DNA from: Micromonospora coxensis
GTDB lineage: Bacteria > Actinomycetota > Actinomycetes > Mycobacteriales > Micromonosporaceae
DNA: 64,000 bases
Assembly: GCF_900090295.1 (NCBI RefSeq)
Contig: NZ_LT607753.1
Coordinates: forward strand, 2,604,001 to 2,668,000
Reading direction: 5' to 3'
Shown here piece after piece: positions 17,797 through 27,155 of this stretch. The notes below the pieces were generated by a model that saw nothing but the letters and a program-made list of their open reading frames with translations, searched no databases and was not told the origin of the DNA. Positions within the stretch are counted from its first letter, which is position 1. The number at the start of each line of letters is the position of its first letter. A program made the translations under genes and the position numbers.

Positions 17797-18750
17797 TCAG
17801 CCCTCCAGCAGGTAGGAGAAGACGCTCTCCAGGGACTCGTCCTCGGGCAGCAGCCGCCGGACCCGGATGCCGTGGGCCAGCGCGACCTTCGGCAGCGCAC
17901 GGGTGAACGCGCCGTAGTCGCCGGCCTTCACGGTCAGCCCGGTACGGTCCAGCTCGACCCCGCTGACCGACGGCTCGGCCATCAGTGCCACGGCCAGCGC
18001 CCGGTCGTCGGTGGAGCGGACCGCGAAGACGTGCGGCCGGTTGGTCATCAGCCGTCGGATGGTGCGGAAGTCCCCCGAGGCGGCGAGGCGGCCGGCGACC
18101 ATCACCTGCACCGTGCCGGAGACCTGCTCGACCTCCTCCAGGATGTGCGAGCTGAACAGGATGGTCCGGCCGGCGTCGCCGAGCGAGTGCAGCAGCGTCA
18201 TCATGTGCAGCCGCTGGCGCGGGTCCATCCCGTTGAACGGCTCGTCGAGCAGGAGCACCTGCGGGTCGTGCACCAGCGCCGCGGCGACCCGCGCCCGCTG
18301 CCGCATGCCCTTGGAGTACGTGCCGATCCGCCGGTCCTGCGCCCCCTCCAGCTCGACCAGGGCGATCGCCCGACGGGCCGCCGCGGCCGGGTCGGGCAGC
18401 CGGTGCAGCTTCGCGCCGGCCAGCACGAACTCGTACGCGGTGAGGAAGGTGTGCACCGCCTCCCGTTCGCTGACCAGCCCGAGCCGGCGGTACACCGACG
18501 GGTTGCGCCAGGTCGGCTCCCCGTCCAGGGTGACCGCGCCCCGGGACGGGGCGAGGAAGCCGGCCATCATGTGCAGCAGGGTCGTCTTGCCGGCGCCGTT
18601 GGGGCCGAGCAGGCCGGTCACCCCGGGGCCGAGCCGCATGCTGACGTCGTTGACGGCCACCACGTTGCCGTACCAGCGGGACACGCCGGTGAGGTCCAGC
18701 GTGCTGGTGGTGACGGCCGGGGCGGCGGCCTCGGCGCTGATCGTGGTCAT
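17797..18750 (-). CDS. ABC transporter ATP-binding protein
   Basis: 317 residues. Walker A GPNGAGKTT, Q-loop near LVSEREAVHTF, signature YSKGMRQRARVAAAL, Walker B VLLLDEPFNGMD and H-loop ILFSSHILEEVEQ are all present; the C-terminal 80 residues form the extra domain seen in ABC-2 ATPases. It powers one of the two permeases of the operon. Its start overlaps the stop of the permease upstream by 4 bp (18747-18750). Confidence 0.9.
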   Translation of the reverse strand: MTTISAEAAAPAVTTSTLDLTGVSRWYGNVVAVNDVSMRLGPGVTGLLGPNGAGKTTLLHMMAGFLAPSRGAVTLDGEPTWRNPSVYRRLGLVSEREAVHTFLTAYEFVLAGAKLHRLPDPAAAARRAIALVELEGAQDRRIGTYSKGMRQRARVAAALVHDPQVLLLDEPFNGMDPRQRLHMMTLLHSLGDAGRTILFSSHILEEVEQVSGTVQVMVAGRLAASGDFRTIRRLMTNRPHVFAVRSTDDRALAVALMAEPSVSGVELDRTGLTVKAGDYGAFTRALPKVALAHGIRVRRLLPEDESLESVFSYLLEG

Positions 18751-19628
18751 CGGGCGGCCACCTTCCGGTATCGCAGCAGCAGCAGGGTGACGCAGGCGGC
18801 CACGAGCAGCGCCGCGCCGAGGACGTAGACCGGTCCGAACCCGCCGATCAGCTGCTCGGCCTGGCCCGCCGGCGCCAGCAGGTCACCGAGGAGGAACAGG
18901 CCCACCCCCTGGACCAGGGTGGACGGTGAGGCGAGCAGGGCCAGCTCGTTGACCGTGGCCGACGGCATGATCGACAGGGTGCCGACGATCGGGGTGGTCA
19001 TCAGGAAGACCGCCACGATGCCGCCGGCGGCGAACGCCCGCTTGCCGGTGAGCGAGGCGACCAGCAGCCCGACCGAGGCGAAGACCGCCGCCCAGAGGCC
19101 GGCGTAGAGCAGCGCCGGCAGCAGGTCGAGCAGTTCGTCGCGGACCCCGCCCAGGCCGGCGTCGGTGGTGAACGCGGCGCCGAGGAACATCACCAGCTGC
19201 GGCCCGCCGAGCAGCAGCCACAGCCCGGTGACCAGGGCCAGCAGCTTGGCCGTGGCGTAGTCGCCGCGCGGCAGCGGCCGGGAGAAGTACAGCGGCAGCA
19301 CCCCGCTGCGCAGGTCGCGGGAGACCAGTTCGGGGGCGGCGACCGCGACGAAGAAGATGACCAGCCAGCTCATCGAGTCGGCGAACTGGGCGTACGTCAT
19401 CACCACCTGGCCGATCTGGCTGCGTACCGCGGTGACCCCGGCGGCCACCAGGGTGACGATGCCGACCACCAGCCAGGGGAAGATCTTGGCCTTGGCGCTG
19501 CGGCCGAGGCCGAAGATGGTGCGCAGGCCGTGCAGGTAGAGCGCGCCGAACACGTGCCGGCGGCCCAGCCGGGGGCCCGTGTAGCGCTGGTAGCCGATGT
19601 CGTGGATGACGCCGGTCGGCTCAGGCAT
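18747..19628 (-). CDS. ABC-2 type transporter permease
   Basis: 293 residues with about six membrane helices. The N-terminal IHDIGYQRYTGPRLGRRHVF is a cytosolic motif seen in actinobacterial ABC-2 permeases, and ELVSRDLRSGVLPLYFSRPL is the conserved loop after the second helix. It overlaps the ATPase genes on both sides (8 bp upstream, 4 bp downstream), so it is tightly coupled to them. Substrate unknown. Confidence 0.87.
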   Translation of the reverse strand: MPEPTGVIHDIGYQRYTGPRLGRRHVFGALYLHGLRTIFGLGRSAKAKIFPWLVVGIVTLVAAGVTAVRSQIGQVVMTYAQFADSMSWLVIFFVAVAAPELVSRDLRSGVLPLYFSRPLPRGDYATAKLLALVTGLWLLLGGPQLVMFLGAAFTTDAGLGGVRDELLDLLPALLYAGLWAAVFASVGLLVASLTGKRAFAAGGIVAVFLMTTPIVGTLSIMPSATVNELALLASPSTLVQGVGLFLLGDLLAPAGQAEQLIGGFGPVYVLGAALLVAACVTLLLLRYRKVAAR

Positions 19629-20535
19629 GGCTGGGCTCCCTCGGGGTGAACAGCTCGGCCACCCGGTGCCGCCGCTGGTCGAGCCGGTGCAGCGGCAGGT
19701 CCAGCTCGGCGACCGCGCCGAGGATCAGGTCGTAGGTGGCCTCGTCGGCGAGCGGGACGAGCAGCAGCCGGCCGTCGGTCTCCACCGGCAGGTCGAGCGC
19801 CGCGAGCCGGCTGGCCAGCAGCTCCGTACCCTCGCTGACCTCGACGGCGAGCACGTCGGTCGCGGAGGTCATCGCGGCGATCGGGCCGGCGCGCAGCAGC
19901 CGGCCGCCGTCGATGGCGACCAGGGTGTCGCAGATCCGCTCGACCTCGCCCAGCAGGTGCGAGCAGACCAGCACGGAGATGCCGAACTCGGTGCCGATCC
20001 GGTGCACCAGGGCCAGCATGTCGTCCCGGCCGGCGGGGTCGAGGCCGTTGGTGGGCTCGTCGAGCAGCAGCAGGTCCGGGTCGTGCACCAGGGCCTGGGC
20101 GAGCTTCACCCGCTGCTTCATGCCGGTGGAGTAGCCGCCGACGGCGCGGTGCCGCTCCTCGTGCAGTCCGACGTGGCGCAGCGCCTCGGAGGCCCGCTCC
20201 CGGGCCGCCGTGCGGGGCAGGCCGCTGATCCGGCCGAGGTGGGTGACCAGCTCGGCGGCGGTGAGGTCGGGCGGGAGCGCGTCGTGCTCCGGCATGTAGC
20301 CGACCCGGGCGCGCACGGCGGCCGGGTCGGTGGTGGGGTCGAGGCCGAGCACGGAGACCCGCCCGCTGGTCGGGGCGAGCAGCCCCAGCAGGATCTTGAT
20401 CAGGGTGGACTTCCCGGCGCCGTTGGCGCCGACCAGCCCGATGATGCCCGGCTCGACCGCGACGGTCAGGTCGGCCAGCGCGGTGACCCGGCCCCCGTAC
20501 GTCTTGCTCAGCGACTCGGTCGCGATCAGTGTCAC
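19621..20535 (-). CDS. ABC transporter ATP-binding protein (first gene of the operon)
   Basis: 304 residues. Walker A GANGAGKST, signature YSTGMKQRVKLAQAL, Walker B LLLLDEPTNGLDP, H-loop VLVCSHLLGEVE. First gene of a four-gene ABC-2 operon reading leftward. Two ATPases alternating with two permeases suggest one heteromeric or two related transporters. The GTG start at 20535 is followed by TLIATESLSKTYGG, the usual N-terminus of this family. No regulator is adjacent. Confidence 0.9.
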   Translation of the reverse strand: MTLIATESLSKTYGGRVTALADLTVAVEPGIIGLVGANGAGKSTLIKILLGLLAPTSGRVSVLGLDPTTDPAAVRARVGYMPEHDALPPDLTAAELVTHLGRISGLPRTAARERASEALRHVGLHEERHRAVGGYSTGMKQRVKLAQALVHDPDLLLLDEPTNGLDPAGRDDMLALVHRIGTEFGISVLVCSHLLGEVERICDTLVAIDGGRLLRAGPIAAMTSATDVLAVEVSEGTELLASRLAALDLPVETDGRLLLVPLADEATYDLILGAVAELDLPLHRLDQRRHRVAELFTPREPSHA

Positions 20536-20645
20536 GACCGCCAGCGTAGGAAGCCGTGGCCCCGGGAGGTATCGGGAATCGCCCGGGTGCGCCCCTGATA
20601 CCCGTCCGGGGGACGCGGGCCGGCGGGCCGCATCCCCCCGGGGGT

Positions 20646-21044
20646 TCAGCTCCGGGTGATCATCTCGTCGCCGGCCGGGCTCTCGGTGCGCTGGGCGATG
20701 AGGGTACGCAGCCGCGCGACGTCGGAGTCCACCTCGACGATCGACATCGAGGCCGGGACGATCAGGCGGTTCTCGGCGTCCGCGCCGAGGTGGAAGTCGC
20801 GGTCCCGGCCGCGTACCCGGTGGTCGAGGGTGACCCGGAGCCCGAGGTCGGCCTCCTCGCCGACGAACGCCTCACGCTGGTAGCCGGTCATCGCCACCGG
20901 ACGCAGGTCGAGGCCGTCGACGAGTTCCCGCACCTCCTCGACGAAGCCCCGCTGGGACTCCTCGGGCGGGATCGTCGTCCGCTCGTCGCAGAGTTGCCGG
21001 GCCGTCCGGTACGGCACCGCGATGCGGCGCTTCTGGGTGACCCG
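20646..21044 (-). pseudogene. C-terminal fragment of a VTC-domain (polyphosphate polymerase-like) protein
   Basis: The segment RVTQKRRIAVPYRTARQLCD, then GLDLRPVAMTGYQREAFVG, LGLRVTLDHRVRGRDRDFHL and ENRLIVPASMSIVEV match the second half of bacterial VTC-domain proteins. The first half, with the tunnel-lining basic residues and the YYDT motif, is missing: codons upstream do not resemble it and there is no obvious start. After SIVEV the usual K-x-N-E-R-x-P-x-W ending is replaced by unrelated residues to the TGA at 20646. It is therefore truncated at both ends and probably inactive. No CotH or DUF4956 partner gene is nearby. Confidence 0.65.
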
Positions 21045-21264
21045 GCACGGCGGGCGGATCGGGGCGTGGGGTCCGAGGACGGAACCGTAGGCGCCTGCGG
21101 TCGACTGCTTCCTCGTGGTGGACGGGTCACCGGGAAGCAAAGGTGGACGGGCCGGAAACGACGTGTGAACCACCTGTGGATCAGCTGGCCGCGATCCGCC
21201 GGTAAGCCTTTCGTAAGGCCGCCGACGGGTGCCCGGGTGACGACGTCCGGCCAGACTGGACGGC

Positions 21265-21837
21265 ATGCTCGCCCGTCTGCTGCGCACCCCCCTGGCCCGG
21301 GTCGCCGTCGCCGTCCTCGCCGTCGGGGTGGCGGTCGGCCTGTACTGGTTCCAGCCCTGGAAGGCGGTCACCGACACCCGGGTCGACGAACGGCTCTCCG
21401 ACGTGGCGGTGGGCACGCCGTCGGCCGGGCCCGCGTCCACGGGGGGCGCGGGCCCGGCCACCCCGGCGCCGCCGGCCGGGCCGACGCTGGTCAGTCGGGG
21501 CGAGTTCGTCACCCACGAGCACGACACGTCGGGCACCGCCCGGATCGTGCGGTCCACCGACGGCAGCCACCGGCTGGAGCTGGTCGGGCTCGACACCTCC
21601 AACGGACCCGATCTGCGGGTCTGGCTGAGCGACCAGCCGGTGCGCACCGGCCGCGCCGGGTGGGGCGTCTTCGACGACGGCCGGTGGGTCGAGCTGGGCC
21701 GGTTGAAGGGCAACCGGGGCGACCAGGCGTACGCCATCCCCGCCGGCACCGACCTGACCCGCCTGACCAGCGTCTCGATCTGGTGCAAGCGGTTCTCGGT
21801 CTCGTTCGGCGCCGCTCCGCTGGCTCCGGCGGGCTGA
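21265..21837 (+). CDS. DM13-domain membrane-anchored protein
   Basis: 190 residues: one N-terminal membrane helix (VAVAVLAVGVAVGLYWFQPW), a Pro/Ala/Gly-rich linker (about 50-75) and a DM13 domain (about 78-185). The domain shows SRGEFVTHEHDTSGTARIVR, LELVGLDTSNGPDLRVWLS and the conserved Cys in SVSIWCKRFSVSFGAAPL. DM13 domains are thought to take part in extracytoplasmic electron transfer or redox of a Cys. It should sit outside the membrane. It stands alone between the VTC remnant and the APS kinase gene. Confidence 0.85.
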   Translation: MLARLLRTPLARVAVAVLAVGVAVGLYWFQPWKAVTDTRVDERLSDVAVGTPSAGPASTGGAGPATPAPPAGPTLVSRGEFVTHEHDTSGTARIVRSTDGSHRLELVGLDTSNGPDLRVWLSDQPVRTGRAGWGVFDDGRWVELGRLKGNRGDQAYAIPAGTDLTRLTSVSIWCKRFSVSFGAAPLAPAG

Positions 21838-21935
21838 CCGGCGTCCACCCTCGGCGCGCGGGAGTGGAGTGGCGCTCTCGACCGATCGCCGGTCGGCTGC
21901 GAAACTGTGTGCCGGTCAGCGAGTGAGGGGTACGG

Positions 21936-23465
21936 ATGAGCAACGGGTGGGTGCTGCCCGACGAGGTGCTTCGGGACGCGCCGGCGTACACGCCGCGCCC
22001 GGGTGAGCTGGCCGATCTGGAGTTGTTGCTGACCGGCGCGTACGCCCCGCTGACCGGCTTCATGACCCGCGCCGACCTGGTCTCGGCGCAGCGCCGGGGC
22101 CGGCTCGCCGACGGCACCCCGTGGCCGGTGCCGGTGACCCTGCAGGTGCCGGCGGCGCTGGCCGCCGGGTTGGACCCGGCCGACCCGGGTCGTCGCACGC
22201 TGGTGCTCACCGACGGCGAGGGCGCGCCGGTGGCCGCGCTGGAGGTCGTCGACGTGTGGACGGCCCGCGAGGGCGTGGCCGGGGTGGGCGGCCCGGTCCG
22301 CCGGCTCGGCGACGGTGGGCACGGCCCGTTCCAGCGGCTGCGCCGTACGCCGGAGGAGGTCCGCGCGCTGCTGCCCCCGGGCCGGGTGCTCGGGGTGATC
22401 GCCGACCGTCCGCTGCACCGCCCCCAGCTGGCCCAGATCGCGCACGCCGCCCGTACCCTGGGCGCGCACCTGCTGGTGATGATCCCGGTGGCCGAGGACG
22501 GCCACGGCGGCCTGCCGTCGGAGGCGCTGGTCCGTGCGGTCTTCGCCGCCCGGGACCGGATGCCCCCGGCGACCCTGGTCGCGGTGCCGGTGCCGCGCCG
22601 CCGGGACGAGATCAGCGACGCCCTGCTGCGGGCCCGGATCTCCGCCGCGTACGGGGTGACCCACCTGCTCTCCACCGGCGAGATGCTCTCCGGCGCCGGG
22701 CTGCGGGTGCTGGTCCCCCGCGAGCTGGCCTACGACAACCGGGACGGGCAGTGGCGCTGGCGGGAGGACATCCCGCCACGCAACCGACGCCTGGCGCTGA
22801 GCCAGGAGGAGATCGAGGACCTGCTGGACCGGGGCTTCCCGCTGCCCGAGTGGCACACCCCGCCGGCGGTGGCCAAGGAGCTGAGCCGGGCCCGGCCGCC
22901 GCGCCGGCACCGGGGCCTGGTGGTCTTCCTCACCGGGCTCTCCGGCTCGGGCAAGTCGACGATCGCGCGGGGCCTGGCGGACCTGCTGCGCGAGCAGGGC
23001 GACCGGACGGTGACCCTGCTCGACGGGGACGTGGTGCGCCGGGAACTCTCGGCCGGGCTGGGCTTCAGCAAGGCCGACCGGGACGCCAACGTGCGCCGGA
23101 TCGGCTGGGTGGCCGCCGAGATCGCCCGGCACCGGGGCGTCGGCATCTGCTGCCCGATCGCCCCGTACGCGCAGGCGCGTCAGACCGCCCGGGAGATGGC
23201 GCTGGCCGCCGGGGCGGGTTTCGTGCTGGTGCACGTGGCCACCCCGCTGGAGGTCTGCGAGCAGCGCGACCGCAAGGGCCTGTACGCCCGCGCCCGCGCC
23301 GGCCTGCTCACCGGGATGACCGGCATCGACGACCCGTACGAGGAGCCGACCGACGCCGACCTGATGATCGACACCACCGGCCTCGACGTCGAGGAGGCGG
23401 TGCAGTCGGTGATGCACCTGCTCACCGAGACCGGCTGGGTGGAGCCCCGCCTCCAGTCCACCTGA
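21936..23465 (+). CDS. APS kinase with an N-terminal degenerate ATP-sulfurylase domain
   Basis: 509 residues. The C-terminal domain (about 325-500) is an adenylylsulfate kinase: P-loop GLSGSGKST, LLDGDVVRRELSAGLGFSKA and DRDANVRRIG, all intact; it makes PAPS from APS. The N-terminal 300 residues have the fold of ATP sulfurylase, but the ATP-binding motif, normally QxRNPxHxxH, reads IADRPLHRPQ: the Gln, Arg-Asn and the second His are lost. Sulfurylase activity is doubtful; the domain may be regulatory or bind APS. No cys genes are adjacent, so the role may be PAPS supply for sulfation rather than assimilation. Confidence 0.85.
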   Translation: MSNGWVLPDEVLRDAPAYTPRPGELADLELLLTGAYAPLTGFMTRADLVSAQRRGRLADGTPWPVPVTLQVPAALAAGLDPADPGRRTLVLTDGEGAPVAALEVVDVWTAREGVAGVGGPVRRLGDGGHGPFQRLRRTPEEVRALLPPGRVLGVIADRPLHRPQLAQIAHAARTLGAHLLVMIPVAEDGHGGLPSEALVRAVFAARDRMPPATLVAVPVPRRRDEISDALLRARISAAYGVTHLLSTGEMLSGAGLRVLVPRELAYDNRDGQWRWREDIPPRNRRLALSQEEIEDLLDRGFPLPEWHTPPAVAKELSRARPPRRHRGLVVFLTGLSGSGKSTIARGLADLLREQGDRTVTLLDGDVVRRELSAGLGFSKADRDANVRRIGWVAAEIARHRGVGICCPIAPYAQARQTAREMALAAGAGFVLVHVATPLEVCEQRDRKGLYARARAGLLTGMTGIDDPYEEPTDADLMIDTTGLDVEEAVQSVMHLLTETGWVEPRLQST

Positions 23466-23572
23466 TTCTTCCGGGGGTTCGCCTTCCGCCGCTGACGGCT
23501 GCGCGCTAGTGTTCGGTCTTGTTGGAACACGTTCGAGCGCGTGGGAGTACGCGAGAACCGGAGGTGCGGCGG

Positions 23573-24361
23573 ATGCTGGCGCGGCAGCGACAGGCGGCCA
23601 TCCTCGACCGGGTCCGTGCGACGGGCGGCGTACGCGTCAGCGAACTGGCCGTCGAGTTCGGCGTCTCCGACATGACCATCCGGCGCGACCTGGACGTCCT
23701 GCACGAGCAGGGTGTGCTCGCGAAGGTGCACGGCGGGGCCACCGTCGCCGGCCCCAGCTCCACCGACGAGCCCGGCTTCCACGCCAAGTCGGTGCGGCAG
23801 CTCGCCGAGAAGGCCGCCATCGCCACCCGGGCCGCGGAGCTGGTCCGGCCCGGGGCGGCGATCGCCCTCTCCGCCGGCACCACCACCGCCGAGCTGGCCC
23901 GACGGCTGGTCGACGTGCCCGGCCTGACCGTGGTGACCAACTCGCTGCCGGTGGCCGAGATCCTGCACTCCGGGGGCCGCCCCGACCAGACCGTGGTGCT
24001 CACCGGCGGTGTCCGCACCCCGTCCGACGCGCTGGTCGGCCCGCTGGCCGTGGACGCGATCCGCTCGCTCCACCTGGACCTGCTCTTCCTCGGGGTGCAC
24101 GGGATCAGCGAACGGGCCGGCTTCACCACCCCGAACCTGATGGAGGCGGAGACCGACCGGGCCCTGGTGGCCGCCGCCGACCGGCTGGTGGTGCTGGCCG
24201 ACCACACCAAGTGGGAGACCGTCGGGATCTCCTCGATCGTCGGCCTGGACGCCGCGGACGTGCTGGTCACCGACGACCGGTTGACGCCCACGGCACACCG
24301 GGTACTCGACGAGCACGTGGGCGAGCTGGTGATCGTGGCGGGCACGGAGGGAGCGCAGTGA
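23573..24361 (+). CDS. DeoR-family transcriptional regulator
   Basis: 262 residues from ATG 23573, chosen because GGAGG at 23560-23564 precedes it; an alternative TTG at 23519 would add 18 unconserved residues. The helix-turn-helix is ILDRVRATGGVRVSELAVEF and GVSDMTIRRDLDVLHEQGVL, followed by the family marker KVHGGA. The C-terminal sugar-phosphate sensor domain includes ALSAGTTTAELARRL and TNSLPVAEIL. It overlaps galT (GTGA), so it probably controls galT and itself in response to a sugar phosphate. A small dyad GAACACGTTC at 23525-23534 lies before it. Confidence 0.9.
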   Translation: MLARQRQAAILDRVRATGGVRVSELAVEFGVSDMTIRRDLDVLHEQGVLAKVHGGATVAGPSSTDEPGFHAKSVRQLAEKAAIATRAAELVRPGAAIALSAGTTTAELARRLVDVPGLTVVTNSLPVAEILHSGGRPDQTVVLTGGVRTPSDALVGPLAVDAIRSLHLDLLFLGVHGISERAGFTTPNLMEAETDRALVAAADRLVVLADHTKWETVGISSIVGLDAADVLVTDDRLTPTAHRVLDEHVGELVIVAGTEGAQ

Positions 24362-25434
24362 AGCGTACGGTGATCGAGCTGGCGGACGGCCGCGAGCTGA
24401 TCTACTTCGACGAGCGGGACGACGCGCTCCGCGACCAGCCCGACCGGCGCGAGCTGCCGCCACCCCCGCCGGCCTCCCAGCTCCGGTACGACCCGCTGAC
24501 CGACGAGTGGGTGGCGGTCGCCGTGCACCGGCAGACCCGGACCTTCCTGCCGCCGGCCGACCAGTGCCCGCTCTGCCCCTCCCGGGGTGACCGGCTCAGC
24601 GAGATCCCCGCCCCCGACTACGACGTGGCGGTCTTCGAGAACCGCTTCCCGTCGCTGAGCCAGCGGGTCGCCGAGGAGCCGGCGGAGATCACCCCGTTCA
24701 CCCCGGTCCGGCCGGGTCGGGGCCGCTGCGAGGTGGTCTGCTTCACCGACGACCACCACGCCTCCTTCGCCGCGCTGCCGCCGCGCCGGGTCCGCACCGT
24801 GCTGGACGCGCTGGCCGACCGGACGCTGGCGCTGAGCGAGCTGCCCGGGGTGGAGCAGGTGTTCTGCTTCGAGAACCGGGGCGTGGAGATCGGCGTGACC
24901 CTGCACCACCCGCACGGGCAGATCTACGCGTACCCCTTCCTCACCCCGCGCACCCGGTCGCTGCTGGTCGCCGCCCGGCGGCACGCCGAGCGCACCGGCG
25001 GTGGCAACCTCTACGCCGACGTGCTCGCCGCCGAGCGGGCCGCCGGGGACCGGGTCGTCGCGGCCAACGAGCACTGGACGGCGTACGTCCCGGCGGCCGC
25101 CCGCTGGCCGTTCGAGGTGCACGTGGCGCCGCACCGGCCGGTGCCGGACATCCCCGCGCTCGACGACGCCGAGCGGGACGCCTTCGGCCCGCTCTACCTG
25201 GACGTGCTGCGTCGCTTCGACGGGCTCTTCGACCTGCCCATGCCGTACATCGCCGCCTGGCACCAGGCGCCGGTCCACGTCGACCGGGAGCTGGGGCACC
25301 TGCACCTGCAGCTGTTCAGCACCCGGCGGGCCAGGGACAAGCTGAAGTACCTGGCCGGCTCGGAGTCGGGCATGGGCGTCTTCATCAACGACATCGCGCC
25401 CGAGCGGGCGGCGGAGCTGCTGCGCGCCGTCTGA
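24358..25434 (+). CDS. galT: Galactose-1-phosphate uridylyltransferase
   Basis: 358 residues from GTG 24358. The active-site motif HPHGQIYAY (histidine nucleophile) and the zinc-type CPLCPSRGD near residue 63 are present, and the second HIT-like half contains HLHLQLFS. It exchanges UMP between UDP-glucose and galactose-1-phosphate in the Leloir pathway. Coupled to the DeoR gene upstream by a 4-bp overlap. No galK or galE follows; a strong terminator hairpin comes 34 bp after the stop, so the other pathway genes must be elsewhere. Confidence 0.93.
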   Translation: MKRTVIELADGRELIYFDERDDALRDQPDRRELPPPPPASQLRYDPLTDEWVAVAVHRQTRTFLPPADQCPLCPSRGDRLSEIPAPDYDVAVFENRFPSLSQRVAEEPAEITPFTPVRPGRGRCEVVCFTDDHHASFAALPPRRVRTVLDALADRTLALSELPGVEQVFCFENRGVEIGVTLHHPHGQIYAYPFLTPRTRSLLVAARRHAERTGGGNLYADVLAAERAAGDRVVAANEHWTAYVPAAARWPFEVHVAPHRPVPDIPALDDAERDAFGPLYLDVLRRFDGLFDLPMPYIAAWHQAPVHVDRELGHLHLQLFSTRRARDKLKYLAGSESGMGVFINDIAPERAAELLRAV

Positions 25435-25467
25435 CCGCCGCCGGCCGGCCGCACCGGGAGACAGGGC

Positions 25468-25495
25468 GCGGGGGGCCCGGGACAGGGCCCCCCGC
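25468..25495 (+). terminator. Terminator hairpin after galT
   Basis: GCGGGGGGCCC and GGGCCCCCCGC form a perfect 11-bp stem with a 6-nt loop, 34 bp after the galT stop. No T-run follows, as is common in high-GC actinobacteria. Confidence 0.75.
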
Positions 25496-25528
25496 AGGGA
25501 AGGGACGGCTGGCTGTGCACGACAGCCG

Positions 25529-25581
25529 GGAAGGTTGGCTGATCGGCACTCGTGCCGCGAGACGACCGCGGTCAACCTTCC
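25529..25581. other. Nested inverted repeats in the galT-icd intergenic region
   Basis: GGAAGGTTG (25529-25537) pairs with CAACCTTCC (25573-25581). Inside it, CGGCAC-TC-GTGCCG (25544-25557) forms a second stem. The 25435-25803 stretch has no gene on either strand. The arrangement could be a structured RNA or a REP-type element; it lies between two terminators, so neither neighbouring gene needs it. Confidence 0.5.
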
Positions 25582-25753
25582 TGGACGCGACTGGCATCAC
25601 GTCCACCCCGTCCAACGACCTGACCCTCCCCCCGGTGACGCGGCCCGCCGCGGGGGTGACGCGTCCGAAGCTCGTGCGCGATCCGGGACGTCGCGGCATC
25701 CGCGCGCCCGGGCCACCACATTGAGGCCCCACGGCCCGGCCCCGGGTACGACG

Positions 25754-25782
25754 GAGCCCGCCGGCACGGGGCCGGCGGGCTC
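25754..25782 (-). terminator. Terminator hairpin after icd
   Basis: GAGCCCGCCGGC and GCCGGCGGGCTC form a perfect 12-bp stem with a 5-nt loop, 22 bp beyond the icd stop codon on the minus strand. Confidence 0.75.
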
Positions 25783-25803
25783 GGTCGGTGACGCGGGCGG
25801 GAA

Positions 25804-27021
25804 TCAGGCGCCGAGCTTGCGGGCCAGGTTCTCGTCGAGCGCGTTCATGAACTCGTCGGTGGTCAGCCACGGGGCGTCGCGCGAGATGAGCAGCGCGAGG
25901 TCCTTGGTCATCTGGCCGCCCTCGACGGTGTCGATGATGACCTGCTCCAGGGTGTTGGCGAACTCGGTGACCGCCGGGGTGCCGTCCAGCTTGCCCCGGT
26001 GGGCCAGGCCCCGGGTCCAGGCGTAGATCGAGGCGATCGGGTTGGTCGAGGTCTTCTCGCCCTTCTGGTACTGCCGGTAGTGCCGGGTGACGGTGCCGTG
26101 CGCCGCCTCGGCCTCGACCGTACGGCCGTCCGGGGTCATCAGCACGGAGGTCATCAGGCCCAGCGAGCCGAAGCCCTGCGCGACGGTGTCGGACTGCACG
26201 TCACCGTCGTAGTTCTTGCAGGCCCAGACGAAGCCACCCTCCCACTTGAGCGCGGCGGCGACCATGTCGTCGATGAGCCGGTGCTCGTAGGTGATGCCGG
26301 CGGCCTCGAACTCCGACTTGAACTCGTTCTCGAACACCTCGGCGAAGATGTCCTTGAAGCGGCCGTCGTACGCCTTGAGGATGGTGTTCTTGGTCGACAG
26401 GTAGACCGGGTAGCCGCGGTCCAGGCCGTAGCGCATGGAGGCCCGGGCGAAGTCCCGGATCGAGTCGTCGAAGTTGTACATGCCCATGGCGACGCCGCCG
26501 CCGGGGAAGTTGGCGACCTCCATCTCCATCGGGGCGCCGCCGTCGGCCGGCTGGTAGGTGATGGTCACCGTGCCCGGGCCGGGGACGACGAAGTCGGTGG
26601 CCTTGTACTGGTCACCGTGGGCGTGCCGGCCGATGATGATCGGCTTGGTCCAGCCGGGGACCAGCCGCGGCACGTTGGACATGATGATCGGCTCACGGAA
26701 GACGACGCCGCCGAGGATGTTGCGGATGGTGCCGTTCGGCGACCGCCACATCTTCTTCAGGCCGAACTCCTCGACCCGGGCCTCGTCCGGGGTGATGGTG
26801 GCGCACTTGACGCCCACGCCGTGCTGCTTGATGGCGTTGGCGGCGTCAACGGTGACCTGGTCGTCGGTCTCGTCGCGGTACTGGATCGACAGGTCGTAGT
26901 AGTGCAGGTCGACGTCGAGGTAGGGCAGGATCAGCTGCTCCCGGATCTGCTTCCAGATGATCCGGGTCATCTCGTCGCCGTCGAGCTCCACGACCGGGTT
27001 GCTTACCTTGATCTTCGCCAT
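25804..27021 (-). CDS. icd: NADP-dependent isocitrate dehydrogenase
   Basis: 405 residues, the length of the dimeric eukaryote-like IDH type. Seen motifs: [20 protein letters not shown] with the substrate-binding SPNGTIRN, the metal-binding DDMVAAALK and YDGDVQSD, and [12 protein letters not shown] for NADP. It converts isocitrate to 2-oxoglutarate with NADPH formation in the citric acid cycle. It lies near mdh, sucC and sucD, so several cycle enzymes cluster here, though as separate transcripts. ATG 27021 follows GAGAGGAG. Confidence 0.96.
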   Translation of the reverse strand: MAKIKVSNPVVELDGDEMTRIIWKQIREQLILPYLDVDLHYYDLSIQYRDETDDQVTVDAANAIKQHGVGVKCATITPDEARVEEFGLKKMWRSPNGTIRNILGGVVFREPIIMSNVPRLVPGWTKPIIIGRHAHGDQYKATDFVVPGPGTVTITYQPADGGAPMEMEVANFPGGGVAMGMYNFDDSIRDFARASMRYGLDRGYPVYLSTKNTILKAYDGRFKDIFAEVFENEFKSEFEAAGITYEHRLIDDMVAAALKWEGGFVWACKNYDGDVQSDTVAQGFGSLGLMTSVLMTPDGRTVEAEAAHGTVTRHYRQYQKGEKTSTNPIASIYAWTRGLAHRGKLDGTPAVTEFANTLEQVIIDTVEGGQMTKDLALLISRDAPWLTTDEFMNALDENLARKLGA

Positions 27022-27155
27022 CGGCCGGCGCTCCTCTCGGGGGACACGTGCTCAAGCAGTACGAGCGTACTGGAAACGGGCCGGCACCCCCCAGCCGGCC
27101 TCGGCAGGTGGGATAACCGGGGGCCGGCGCGGGAGATCACTGGCATCATCGGCCG

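Noticed and set aside
25515..25724. A 69-codon frame between galT and icd
   Set aside because: It covers the nested hairpin, has atypical composition, lacks a ribosome-binding site and shows no motif.
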